In this document: positions 1 to 11,925 of the stretch, piece after piece | How positions within the stretch are numbered: the first letter of the stretch is position 1 | How the letters are laid out: every line of letters begins with the position of its first letter | NCBI GenBank assembly: GCA_030374805.1 | Contig: JARGSG010000207.1 | Location: 744,001 to 808,000 of the forward strand | Origin: Gracilaria gracilis | Taxonomy: Eukaryota; Rhodophyta; Florideophyceae; Gracilariales; Gracilariaceae | Direction: 5' to 3' | DNA length: 64,000 bases | Notes under the pieces: generated by a model | Told to the model about the DNA's origin: nothing | The model's database searches: none | What the model saw: only the letters and a program-made list of their open reading frames with translations | Translations under genes and position numbers: made by a program

Positions 1-2505
1 AGATATAATGAAAACCGTCCACAGTAAAACGACGTTCCGCCTCGTTTCCATGTTTGGTAGAAAAGCAAGACCCGCTTGTCGTTTGCAGCGGGTGGATGCT
101 CGGCTTGTCTCACAACAACGGGCGTGCTACTTGAGTGATCCTGAACATTCTGCATCACATATCCAGAAGACGAAGGTACGAGGAGAGGGTTTGGGGCTTG
201 CATTTGATGCTATTGTTTGTTATTCGCAGTTTTGTTTAAACATGAGAATGGTTGCAGGTGGTCTTGGGCGGGAGGATTCTGTACGTAATAATAAGTGCAA
301 AAACTAACTGGTGCATACGAGGTTGCATTCAAGAAACAAAGTGGTATACAAGAAGCTTCGACGTGGAGGTTAAGCTTTGTTCCGCTTTCGCCGTGTCGTT
401 TGGTGCATTCTGATACAATTCACAATGTAGAGCTACACATTGTGCTACATTCGATCGCAGCTGGTCTACACGTAGCGGTCGCTAACGTTTGCTCGGAAGT
501 CGATATGGCTGGCTACCATACATTGGGCATGTGCTGTGAGGGGCGTGTTGGTACAGTTTGGGGCCTTTTGATTGCATGAGAAGACGGTAAATATTGTATG
601 TGACAGGACGTACAAAAACTCATATCATTGTTTGCTTTGGTGATTAAAGCTAACTGCCAAAGCGGAGCTGCAAATGATAGACATGGGAAGCGCTCACTGA
701 GAAACATAGATCAATGGTGCTGCAAATTAGCTGTGCGGGGTTGCTTTGTTTGAAGCAATTCCATGCTCAAGGGGGTTTGGTCGAGCGCTGTTTGTGGTAA
801 GCTGAAGTGAGGGTAATGTTACTGAGAATTGAATTGGTGAAGTTGTGAGGAGTGAAAATGACGAAGTGTCTCTTTTGCTTTGAGCGTCTCTGTGTGTGAG
901 ATTCACAAGCGATTGTTGGAATAGAAGACAGATGGCAACGTTAACAATGGGGTCACCGTGAGCTGCCAAGGGTGACGATGGTGAACATGTAAATGAAAGG
1001 TAAGCTTATAACGCTCATGGGCTCATAGTGGCTATGTCAGGATCTGGGACTGGTATCAGTAAATTACCTGTACGTGTATTGTTCCGTTGCAGTGCTATAT
1101 CAGATATGCGCGTGGGTCGCCAGCCCGAGTTGGCGATGATTCAAAAAGGAGAATGAAGTAATAAAAAAAAGGGTGAAACGCTTGGCACATGGGCAGTTAC
1201 AAAGACGGTGTGGTGAGAGGTTGTGTGGGATTGATAGACGGGGGAACTTTTGGACATAATGTTTTTCAACAGGGCGGGAACCACGACGCGAGTACTAATT
1301 GGCTCCATGTGGGCGAGATGGGGGGCGCGAGGCGTGAAATGCAGATAAGACGTCTGCTCGCCCCGCAGTATATATATCAGGTCATACGTCTCAACGTACG
1401 GCGTGGGAAAGGCCGCTCTGCAGCGAGTGGCGAAGCTTTCTCACCGGCAAAGGGTTTCGAATCTTCGACATGCGCTGGCGAGCGTTCGGCGCGGTGAACT
1501 GGCGCATTGCGCCAATGGTCGAGGTGAGCGCCCGCGAGCACATAGATACCTTCGTAGATTTAGATGGAGGCGATCATTTCGGAAAGGTCAGCAAATTGAG
1601 CACCAGCCGCAGCGGCGAGCGCCAACGCATTGCTCCAGTGGCGACGATTGTCACCGCCACCAGTGCCGGGGCGTATGCGCCGCTCTAAAAAAAAAAGCGG
1701 CACGAAAAAAGCACCCCCCATACGGCGCGCCCAATCACGTTTGCCGACCATGCGCGCTCGCTGACAGCGCGCCGGCTTACAGCGCGATGCGCTTTGACGA
1801 TGGCGCGCGACACGTCACGGTTGGAGCCGCTGCGTGTTGTTGTGTTGCTCTCGCGCGAAGCACGTGACGGCGTGGCGTTGTGGCGGCGACGGAGCCGACG
1901 TGGGAGGTGGCCGCCGGTGTCCGATGCGCCGACACAACGCCCGTGCTCCGACTCGGTCGGATACGTAGCTCTACGTGCGCTGAGGAAGAAGAAGGAAGCG
2001 ACGATTTCCGCACGTTACGAAGCAAAGTGCTGTTGTACACCCAACTACCGACGCCAGTGCGGGCCCGAACAGTCGCGGCGCGCAAACGCAACGGGCCGCG
2101 TTTGCGCTCCAGCGCCATGCGTGGCGTGCACGGCTGCCACATGCAATAAAGTTACCGTTCGGTTCTTGGCACCTGTCGCCCCGCACGCGTGCCCGCTCCC
2201 CCCCCACCCCCCCAGCGCTCGCCTCCCCAAACTGCGTGCGTAGCCGCGCAATCGCGCGCCACGCCCAAAGCAGTCCGTGCGCCAGCCCCCCCCAAACCTC
2301 GCCAGTCTTGCAGCGCGCTTACGAAGGTAGATATCATACGCACGCGCCACCCACGTCTTGCTCCATCGCGCGCGACGTGCCTTATTCGTCCATCCCCGTT
2401 CGTCTCGCTCCCGCCCCTGCTTCTCTTGTGTCCGTCGCTTCCTTCCCTCCCTCCCCTCGTCGCGTACGCCCGCGTCGTTGCGTCTTCGCGTCGGCGCCTT
2501 GTACA
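1..2505. other. Spacer without recognisable gene
   Basis: I see no recognisable coding region on either strand. Open frames here are short, overlap one another and resemble no family I know. Composition is mixed up to about 1.4 kb. From about 1.6 kb to the kinase start it becomes very GC-rich and CpG-rich, with C-rich pyrimidine tracts at 2190-2460, which looks like the promoter and 5' leader of the kinase gene. A TATATATA run lies near 1369-1376. Confidence 0.5.
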
Positions 2506-5500
2506 ATGCATTCCGCATATCGAGCTCCCCTTGCTACATTACCGCCCGAGCTTCCGCCTCTTATGCCGCCCCCTCCCACCCAGGGTGGTCCACCTTCTTC
2601 CATTCCCCCCGCTCTACCTTCGGCCGCTTTCCCTTCCAATCCTCCCCCTAATGCAGATCCAAATCGCTCTTCCGACCAGCAACAGCAATCAGGCAATGAG
2701 CCTTACACCAGCCCCAAGACCAAGCCGAACGATGATATCTTGAAGAACTTGAGTTTACATCCCATTCCGGGATGCCTCTACGGACCTCCTGAAGCTGCCC
2801 TCGCCAACACCCATGTTGGCAGCTACACCGTCTTCGGAATAATCGGCGAAGGAGCGTTTGGCAAGTAAGTTTGTCATTACACAAGTCTTTCGTGTATTCC
2901 TATCTTTACCCTTCTCGTGCTAACCTCTTCTTGTCCTTGCGCTCCCCCTTCAACGTCTCGCTCAGGGTTAAAGTCGCCGTGCACAAACCTACGGGCATGC
3001 GCGTAGCCATTAAGATTATGGAAAAGAGCGAAATCCGCGCTCACGAACTCGCTCATCAAGTGCGTCGCGAAATCTACATCATGCGAAGCTTGAAGCATCG
3101 TCACATTGTCAGGATGTTTGAAGTGCTCACTTCCGACAAGAGATTGTACATTGTTATGGAGCTTGTCAACGGCGGCGAACTATTCGAGCGTATTGCCAAG
3201 GGCCGTCTCGATGAGAACACTGCTCGCCACTACTTCCAACAGCTTGTTGATGGAGTTCACTTTTGCCACAAGAAGGGTATTGTACATCGCGACCTCAAGC
3301 CGGAGAACCTTCTTGTTGACGAGAGCGGCAATATCAAGATTACAGACTTTGGCTTCTCGTCTATGAAGGGCATGGATGTGCACACTGGTTTGCTGCATAC
3401 CCAGTGCGGAACGCCCGACTACTGCGCGCCAGAAATCATCGATATTGCACAGGAAGGATACACTGGATCCAAGGTTGACGCGTGGTCATGCGGCATTATC
3501 TTGTACGCCCTCCTTTGCGGGCGTCTTCCTTTCCTCGAGCAGGACACTGAGAAGCTCTACGACCTGATTCTTGCCTGTAAGGTCAAGTATCCGTCGTACA
3601 TTTCGCGAAACGCCCGCGACCTTCTTGAAAATCTTCTCATTCGAGACCCCAACAAGCGTTTTGATCTTCCCGATGTGAAACGTCATCCCTGGTTTTTGGT
3701 CGACTATGACGGCGATGACGCGCGATTCTTGAAGAAGACTCCGTTCTTCAGAAGGTCCAGGAAAGATACATCCACGTCAAGGTCCACCTCGCCGCTTACT
3801 AGTGCGATGGGTACAGATTCCTCCGGAGGGCCTGCCCCAAATAACACTGCCCCCGCCAATTCTTCAAGGTACTCCTCAGGGTCCGACAGTCGAGATGTTG
3901 CAGCGAGTCAGTCACGGACCGAACCTGTGACCTACAATGAGAGGAGGAGGGCTCAAGGCTCTCCTATGCAGTTGGTCGACGCGGGCAACCCCCGAAACAT
4001 TTATTCGCAGAGTCGACCACCATCCGGTTCGGCCAGATATAGGGATGAACAGCCTTATGGACCGCCCTCTCCTTCGCCGCTCTCATCGCTCCATGAACAA
4101 GTACGAGCACCAACTCCTCCGATGCAAGAGGTATTCACCAGAGTGCATGACCGACCTGCTACTCCCGCTAGACGACAAACGCCGGCTTCAACTGCTGCTG
4201 CCTTCAAGGCCGCTGTGGCCGCCGCTGCTATGTATGCACCTGACAACATGCCGAAGTCGCCCAATCTTGGAGGCGGCAAGACTTATCACTCGCAGTCTCC
4301 CCGTCGAAGATCCCCCGCGTCTGGCTCGCTGGCGCCAATTGTGCCTACCGACAGCACAACTTCGCATCAACAACCTTTGGCGGGCTCTTACTTGCGGAGC
4401 AGAACCCCTCCTACTAGTTTCCCGAATGGGGAAATGCCAGCCCGTGGCATGGAGGAAGGGTCCACAAGCGAAGAGGACAGTATCGAAGATTATGAAGAGA
4501 AACCTGCGCTTCCTTTGGAAATGCCTCTGGACCCGCGCCAGGCCTTGTATGGAAAGAACAGTGACCGCCATCATTTGCCGTCCCTTCCTCAACATGTAGC
4601 AGCACGCCAAAGATCCGAACTCGTGGGTGCAACTAGGCAGAGTCCCATTCCACCATTTGCTAATCCACTTGAAAACGGTAGCTCTTCGTTGTCTGCGCTG
4701 CCACGGCCTCGTAACCGATACGGACGGGAGCCTGCAAACCATGGCAGTTTGAACGATCCAAGATTGCCACGAGCCGCACGAACTCCGGATGTTCCTTCGT
4801 CTCCGTCAATTGTATATTCTCCGTCCCCCATGAGTGGCCCATCTTCTTTCGATCGTTTTCGCTCGGTCTCTCCAGGCTTTGGGAACATCAGACCTGGTCC
4901 ACCTAATGAAGGTGTACCTACCAGCCCCGATTTACTTCGCGGAGGTCTTGGTGGAGGATGTGCGGCATGGTATTCTGCTGGACGTCCTACACCCAATGGA
5001 TACCAATCTGCGAGGGAGGATTCCAGCACTCCCTCTCTGAGTGCGAAGTCTCTTCAAGCTGAGTTGTTGCTTCGGCATCATTGGGGGATGCTGACGAAGT
5101 GGAGGGGTTCATCGGAACCTGTATCCAGGGAGCTGGCTCTGGAGCTTCGAAAAGACATGATGCTGACAGTTGAGGAATTGAAACAAGTTACGAGTTTAGA
5201 AGACCGAGCTAACTTGTTTAGTAGTTTTCTGCACATGTTCGAACATTTGGCGCTAAGTGAAGCGTTGCCCAACAGTGGCGATGGTCGTCGACTACAAGGC
5301 GAGGGAGAAGGCGAAGGTCGAGATGAGGGACATACCAACATGGGAGATAACCGTGTTGGTAACATTCGCCTGGCCGCCACTGACATATCAAGTGAGGAGG
5401 AACCAATGTCTTGGAGTCCAGTAGTGGTTGAGGCAAGCGGGCCGCGCGGTGGCGACATTATGCGCCGACGTGAGATGTCGGATTTGTTGAACCAATGGAT

Positions 5501-6653
5501 TCACCGCACGGACTATTACACTTCCGGCGGTACAGAAAATTTGGAAACCGAAGATCCAAACTTGGGCTATGATCTGACCGATCTACAACGAATGATGCGA
5601 GAACATCACGGGGGAAGAGAAGAATCCAATTTAGCGGACGAGCTGCTCCATATGATGAGCGTTGCTGAGGATAATGCTTCATATGCCCCTCCGTACGGAT
5701 CCGGAAACGTCCCCAGTTCTTCAAGTTCAGCCCCTACTGCTCCTGCTTCACGACATGGAGACCAATACAACTGGAGGTATGGTGGGAGCGGTGCCTCGGC
5801 TAACTGGAACAGCCAGAGCAATGGAAGAGGTGGTACTGGTGCAATTCGAAATATATCGAACAACGCTTCCCTTCCCCCGGAGTACGTTCCTGGAAGGTTT
5901 AGGGAATCCAGTACAAATGTTTCGAGAAGGGGCCGTAGTAACAACGAATACGCGAACCAAGGCTCTCGCAGGGCTAGCAAGGAAGTTTTACGAAGGAACG
6001 TCGGAATGGAACATTTCGACGGCACTAGAGAAGACGGCTCGCATGAGGTGTCCGGAGGGCGTGGAAGAGCAAGTCTTGACCACAGAAAACGAAAGAGTAA
6101 TATGGCTAGCTCAATGGGAATGCACGACGTGGAGTATTACACCTCAGACCGCCGGAACGGAATGGCTCACAAGCTCTTAGGTGTGCTTCACAACATGAAG
6201 GCGAAGAACCATCGGTTAGGAGAGCATCATGCGCAATTCCGATCGCCACTACCACCTGATGCTATCATAAGAATACTAGCCACAGTCTTGAGAAACATGG
6301 GAGCTGATGTGAAGGTGAACAAGGATACCAGGAAGAAAATCAAGTGTGAGAAATCCATGGGCGGATGGAATCTCCATGCCGGCATAGAGGTTGTAGAATC
6401 AGAGGATGGTCTTCGCACAGTGGCCTTCAGACGTTCCAAAGCAGATCGAGGGAAGACGGATACCGAATCATTCCATAGGTTTTATCAGCAAGTACGTTTG
6501 GATTTTGTACACGAAGCAGGGATTCAGTACCCGTCAAGCAGGCTCCAAACTTCAAGCACGTCGAGACGAAAGCGTGGTAAAATGGTAGATCGGGAACGCA
6601 GTGCTCAGCTCGCGGACGCAGTCTCCAATGGTTCAAACAAGAATATGGGATGA
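2506..6653 (+). CDS. SNF1/AMPK-related Ser/Thr kinase with C-terminal KA1-like domain
   Basis: Serine/threonine protein kinase of the CAMKL (SNF1/SnRK/CIPK/MARK) group, probably in nutrient, stress or polarity signalling. It has two exons, 2506-2864 and 2966-6653. The 101-base intron (GTAAGT donor, CTCAG acceptor) splits the glycine loop, and joining restores GEGAFGKV. The predicted protein is 1348 aa. The kinase domain is at about 105-365, with the ATP lysine in VAIK, HRDLKPEN near 227, DFG near 247 and a CIPK/SnRK-like activation loop ending CAPE. A tail of roughly 820 residues, low-complexity and rich in Ser and Pro, follows. A KA1-like module closes the protein (about 1210-1295; MGADVKVNKDTRKK and SFHRFYQQ are visible). 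The ATG at 2506 is preferred because upstream sequence in the frame is proline- and arginine-rich leader-like. The tail is far longer than in plant SnRKs, and I do not see the CIPK NAF motif, so the exact subfamily is open. Confidence 0.9.
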
Positions 6654-6933
6654 ACAATATGTAGTGACCGGTTTCGTAATATCTTTGAAGCTTTGGATTA
6701 CATGGATTCGTCTTTCGAGTTTGTCGGAATCTCCTTCGCGAGGTTAGTTTTAGTGTGTTTGCCTGTTCACTTCGGACAAGACCTGAGTTGATGTGAAGAA
6801 GCGTGCTTTTTGTGACGCTGCACGTGTTGTACCGTGGTCGTCTAAGTATGTGTAAAAGAAGTTGTGAATTGTATGTTAGCAGCATAGATCTTCATTTTTC
6901 GGTGGGACCCATGTTCAATGAAGATAGGAGTCC

Positions 6934-7000
6934 TTTCAGAAGACCATGACGAGTTTCTAATGCCTTTTATGCCTCTTATGCTCTTAAAGGTCTTCTGAAA
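6934..7000. repeat. 12-bp inverted repeat, 43-base loop
   Basis: TTTCAGAAGACC at 6934-6945 is matched exactly by its reverse complement at 6989-7000. The loop carries repeated TTATG-type motifs. It lies about 280 bases past the kinase stop, so it could be an RNA hairpin in the 3' region or a relic of a small transposon. Confidence 0.75.
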
Positions 7001-8300
7001 ATAACTCTCATAAGCGGAGGAGCACGAACCGAATTCAGAGGAAATGAGTCTTACTCGGCGGAATGGGGAAGGGCGAGATCAAGGCTTCACTTCTGTCATT
7101 CCAGTTGTACTCCCACTCTTCTTCCTCCCCTTTTCTGTCGGTTGAAAATATAAAACAATTTCTTCATCATCGTATATGTATATGATATACTGCAGAAACA
7201 TTCTTTTGACAGAAATCAGAGGACGTATAATGTTGGACTCTGCGACCGAGAGGCTCTACTAATAAGAAAGTGTCCTTCACAACAGGGGATTTTTCACGAA
7301 ATAAGGATCCTGCCTCGAGAATACAAGAAAGGCGTTTCGCACAGAACTCGTGAAAGACCGTAGCTATGTATGTACTTCTTTTCTTCCGTCATGAGGACAT
7401 CAACTTTCAATGTAGGTTGAAGTAAATCTTTCTCTTCAGAAGTTTTCTCTTATAAAGGTTAACATAACAACCTATGCGGAAATTGTCTCATCAAGTCTTG
7501 GAGAGTTAAACTGCGTCGCTCGTATAACGGGAGGGGCGGCTGGGTACCGTTGTAGATACTGTACTTTTCATTTTTGAAAGCAAGTCTGAATTCTGTTGCA
7601 AGAATCTCTGCCATGTGACAGTTTCCTCAAACCGTCGCTTTCACGACAAGTAGATACGACTTGCTCGTACCGTTGTGTATAGAAATTTTCTGAGAGCCAA
7701 AGTTCAACATATATGGGAGCAGCACCCTTTGAAGAAATTGACGAGCGCCCATGATGCACCGGTAGAACCGCAAGGGGTACAGAGTACCTCTAACAATTAA
7801 GTATATCTCTGGCTCTTGATTCTGGGAAGATATGTATAGATAGATACATGTGCTTTTCATACCCAATTTTCCCTTCATAATACGACTCCTTTGGGGTTTG
7901 GCTTTCACAGTTGAGCTTGTCTGCAAAGGTTGAAAACTGCTAAAGCACACGAAAGCCGGCCCCAGCCCGACACTCGCAAGATTACGCTGCTCCAATACCA
8001 TCCTGCTACCTTCGGTGGAAAGCCAAAAAACGCAGGTGCCAAAAAGCAAGCAACGCTTACTAAGTATTGTGGCTCTATCCATAATGGACGATACAAGACT
8101 TTTCTGAGATTGTAAAAGGATTCACCAAGGAACGGTTCTAGCATAGAACTCCGATGTGAAAGCATTTCCAGCAAAAATCTACATCTAGTTACTCTGAGAA
8201 TCATAATGTTCTCTTGTCTCTCTTTTTGCTCCTCCTGAGAACTGGAAAGACATTGAACAAAAGGCGTTCCGTGACACAAATGAGATCGCACGTGACCCGG

Positions 8301-8500
8301 GATGTCGTTAAACTCGCCCTTGTGATCGGCGCACCGATCGCTTACGGACTTGGGACGACCAAAAACTCACATAGGCGATCGGCGCACTGTTCGCCTCTCC
8401 GGACTCGGGATGTCGCTAAACTCGGCCGCGTGATCGACCTTGGCGCTCATGGCACGTCGATCGCCGTCCGGACCTTGGTGGTATGTCGCTAAACTGCCCT
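8301..8500. repeat. Degenerate tandem repeat, three copies
   Basis: The motif GATGTCGYTAAACTCG recurs at 8301 and 8409, and in shorter form at 8482. Between copies, related blocks containing GATCGGCGCAC and CGGACTTGGGA also recur. Spacing is 108 then 73 bases, so the units have diverged and lost sequence. Confidence 0.7.
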
Positions 8501-9991
8501 CGGTTAGCTGCTCCGGAAGCAGTAGGCACGGAATCGGACATCGGAAGACGACTCTACCACCGTTTCCCTGACTTTTCCTTTCTACGAATGAGGTCCAATG
8601 GAACCGTTCGTACACTTGGGGTTTTGCAGGGTTTTCCCCGGGGGCTTACGTTAGAGCCGGAAAAGGTTGATCCGACGAGTGCTGGTTCTCTTTATCTAAT
8701 GTCGCCGAAGGCATGGGGGTTAGAAAAGGGGATGCTGTCATGGTCTCAAGGGCAGCACAACGTGGCCCGTGCAGAGCGCCTTGTCGTGGTGTGCCCCTCT
8801 GCCGATGACCCATAACGAGGGTGAATGAAGAGGTATGACGAACATGAATAGGAACATGGGATACAACGGCGATGATTGTCGGTAGCGAAATACTCACGCA
8901 GCCGAGAGTACCTTTAAGACCTAACGCTGTTTTTCGTAACAAAACATAGCTCAGTGAGCGTAACACAGCTGAAGAGTTTTAGGTTGTAGCTAGCTTATCA
9001 AAGACGCGTTATAGGTATTGGGGGTTCCTTCTACGAACCCCACGCGGTACGAGAATAAATAGGCGTATCTCGCTCACAATTAAGAAGAAGAAGAAGAAGA
9101 GATCGCACGTACTTTCACTAAACCTTAAAAAGTACTGTACTTGTTTCCTTAACGGAAGAGATATCCTTTCATTCTGTTCTTCCGAAATCCGAAGTGATGA
9201 CGGCTTTTATTCAGAGGCTTCAGCCTCGCACTTTTACCTGTGATCTCCTCACTGCAGATACCTTAGTAATGGTCTTTAAATAATGATTGTTTATTCTCTC
9301 TTTCCCTCTATGGGTATTCTAGATTGCTTGCATATGCAACTCTGGGGATTACCCACCGGAGACTCAAATGAGATGCTTAAAATGTGACAGAGAGGCAAGT
9401 TTCCCGTCACAGACCCGACTGCAAATCCATTTAGCTCTGGCGTTCGCGAATCAGACAATTATTCCCGACCGAGTGCTACTGCCTTAAAAACTCCCTGGAC
9501 ATGGGATTTACGTCCCGGTATCAATTTGGTCGGACGGATAAGCCTCTGCCTGAACAATGTGAATGAATTGCCCTTCTATTTTGCACAGTACTTTTGGGGT
9601 TTCCTTCGTTCTCGTTATTTCTATGCACTGGGATATATCTTATGGTATCACCGTGATGAAGATGATGATGATTACCTTACCATAGCACGAGAAACTCCAA
9701 CCATTTTTCCGATACGGTTGGCTGGCTCTACCCTTGTACAAGAGCTGGCCGCCATGGCAGTAACGCATATTCAATTTGTTTTGAAATGCATTGGTATAAT
9801 TACATTTTGGAAAGTAGAAGCCGAAAACTGTGGTTTGATCCAGGACGCGATCCGAATTCATCGCGCCGACGCCTGTTAGATAGTTTACACTACCCCTGTA
9901 CTAGTTTCCCTGAAAGAAAAGGTTAGTGAGAGACCGTTATCTTTGTAGTTGCGTCCGTCGGAACGAAAACTCCAACCCTTGAAATCTTACA

Positions 9992-11748
9992 ATGGGGCCA
10001 AACTCGGGAAGCTTTCTTCCGAATCAAGGACTGTCATATCTTCTGAAAGAGGGCAGCAAGCACATCACTGGTCTCGATGAAGCCGTCGCAAGAAATATCG
10101 ATGCCTGTAGACAGCTCAGTGCGATAGTTCGAACGTCTCTTGGTCCAAGTGGAATGAACAAGATGATCGTGAATCATCTGGGAAAACTTTTTGTAACGTC
10201 TGATGCGGCGACGATTGTTCGCGAACTGGAAGTAATTCATCCCGCTGCGAAGCTGATTGTCATGGCAAGCGAAGCTCAAGAGCGAGAAATTGGAGATGGA
10301 ACGGGATTTGTAGTAGCGTTTGCTGGAGAGCTGTTGGATCAGGCTGAAAAATTGTTGCGCATGGGTCTACCAACTGCTGAAATTGTTAAAGGTAAGTTCT
10401 TTAACGTTTCGGTTACTAGTTTTGTCACAGGGTGAGACTGGACGGAATTAAGAGCTGACGCACACGTGCTTTCTTTGGACCGCTTTACTTTTTTTTAGGA
10501 TATGAGCGAGCAGCTGATGAGACGTTGGCGATCCTGGAGCATCTGAGTATACACAAGGTTCCGAACATCAAAGACGTGGACGCGGTTTCAACAGTTATTG
10601 CAACGTCCCTTGCATCGAAACAATACGGGCTAGAGCCGATTTTGGCGCGCTTGGTCACGAAAGCATGTATCGCGGTGCTTCCGGCCAACATTAACATGTT
10701 TAGCGTGGAAAATGTTAGAGTTGCCAAGGTTTTGGGGGGTTCTATATCTGATTCGGCTGTTGTGAATGGTGCAGTGCTTCTGAGAGGCGCTGAGGGAACT
10801 ATTACAAAGGTTCAGAATGCGAAAGTCGCCATCTACACATGTGACTTTGAAGCCTCTCAATCTGAGACGAAAGGGACGGTTCTGCTCAAATCGGCAAAAG
10901 AATTCACAAACTATAACAAGTCTGAGGAGCTTATGCTGGAATCGAAAATCAAATCCATATCCGAAGCTGGGGTAACGGTTATTGCGGCGCCGAAATTTGG
11001 AGAAGTTGCCATGCACTTTTTGGAGAAGTACAAGATTATGGCTATTCGTTGTCAATCCAAGTTTGACCTTCGTCGTATCGCGAGAACTACGGGAGCTATA
11101 GCTCTGGCAAAGATGAACATACCCACAACTGATGAGCAAGGACGAGCAGACCACGTTGAAGTTCAAGAAATTGGGTCAACAAAATGCATTGTTTTCACGC
11201 AAGAAAAGGAAGGGTCAAGAATTGGTACAATTCTTGTACGAGCTTCAACACAAAACCTTCTCGATGATATTGATAGGTCCATAGACGATGCTGTTAACGT
11301 CTTTAAGGGAATTACAAGGGATCCACGCTTCGTGGCTGGGGCTGGGGCATGCGAAATTGAGCTTTCAAGAAAGCTCAGCGAATTCGCGGAAGCCAGACCA
11401 GGATTGGATCAATATGCGATAAAGAAGTACGCAGAGGCTTTAGAGGTTATTCCTCGAGTACTTGCTGAGACTTCAGGTTTTGATGCGACAAACATAATCA
11501 GCAGCTTAGTCGCAGCCCATGCGGCTGGGAAAGCTACTGCTGGACTGGACATTGAGGAAGGAGTTGTGGCGGACTCGATGACGAGTCAAGTATTCGACTT
11601 GTTGATTACCAAGCATTGGGCTATTAAGCTGGCTACTGATGCAGTGTGCAACATCCTCAGGGTAGATCAAATAATCATGGCCAAGAGGGCTGGTGGACCG
11701 AAGCCACGTGACATGCAAGCTGCCGATGCGATGGATCCGGCACCGTAA
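9992..11748 (+). CDS. CCT8: T-complex protein 1 subunit theta (CCT8)
   Basis: Theta subunit of the cytosolic chaperonin CCT/TRiC, which folds actin, tubulin and other proteins in an ATP-driven ring. It has two exons, 9992-10391 and 10499-11748. The 107-base intron has a GTAAGT donor and a T-rich acceptor, and joining gives KGYERAADE without a break. The predicted protein is 549 aa, the usual theta length. Visible motifs are the N-terminal TSLGPSGMNKM nucleotide-binding segment, GDGTG (the catalytic-loop variant seen in theta rather than GDGTT), and the C-terminal WAIKLATDAVCNILRVDQI and AKRAGGPKP stretch typical of theta. The ATG at 9992 is preceded by ACA and followed by GGG, and the N-terminus aligns with the family. 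It is convergent with the hydrolase gene, the two stops being only 177 bases apart. Confidence 0.97.
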
Positions 11749-11925
11749 TTAAAGAGCTGTGCTAATGATACGTTGTGATCATTCACCTTTACTTGTCGTA
11801 AAACTTTCACTCGAGAAAACCAACGGACTGGTAATTATGTACAGCTTCAGACGGCCATGGTTACCACGCCTTCAGGAAGTTCCATTGGGGGCATTCTATT
11901 CACTTAAGGTTCCGCCTTTGGAGAG

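Larger units (their letters stand above)
6654..9991. other. 3.3-kb spacer with repeats, no recognised gene
   Basis: No open frame here resembles a known protein. The spacer holds a 12-base inverted repeat (6934-7000), degenerate tandem repeats (8301-8500) and a short GAA run (about 9084-9103). It separates the kinase gene from CCT theta, and presumably contains the kinase 3' end and the CCT theta promoter. Confidence 0.5.

Noticed and set aside
3937..4742. Alternative frames of about 180-220 residues inside the kinase gene
   Set aside because: They are shadows of the Ser/Pro-rich kinase tail.
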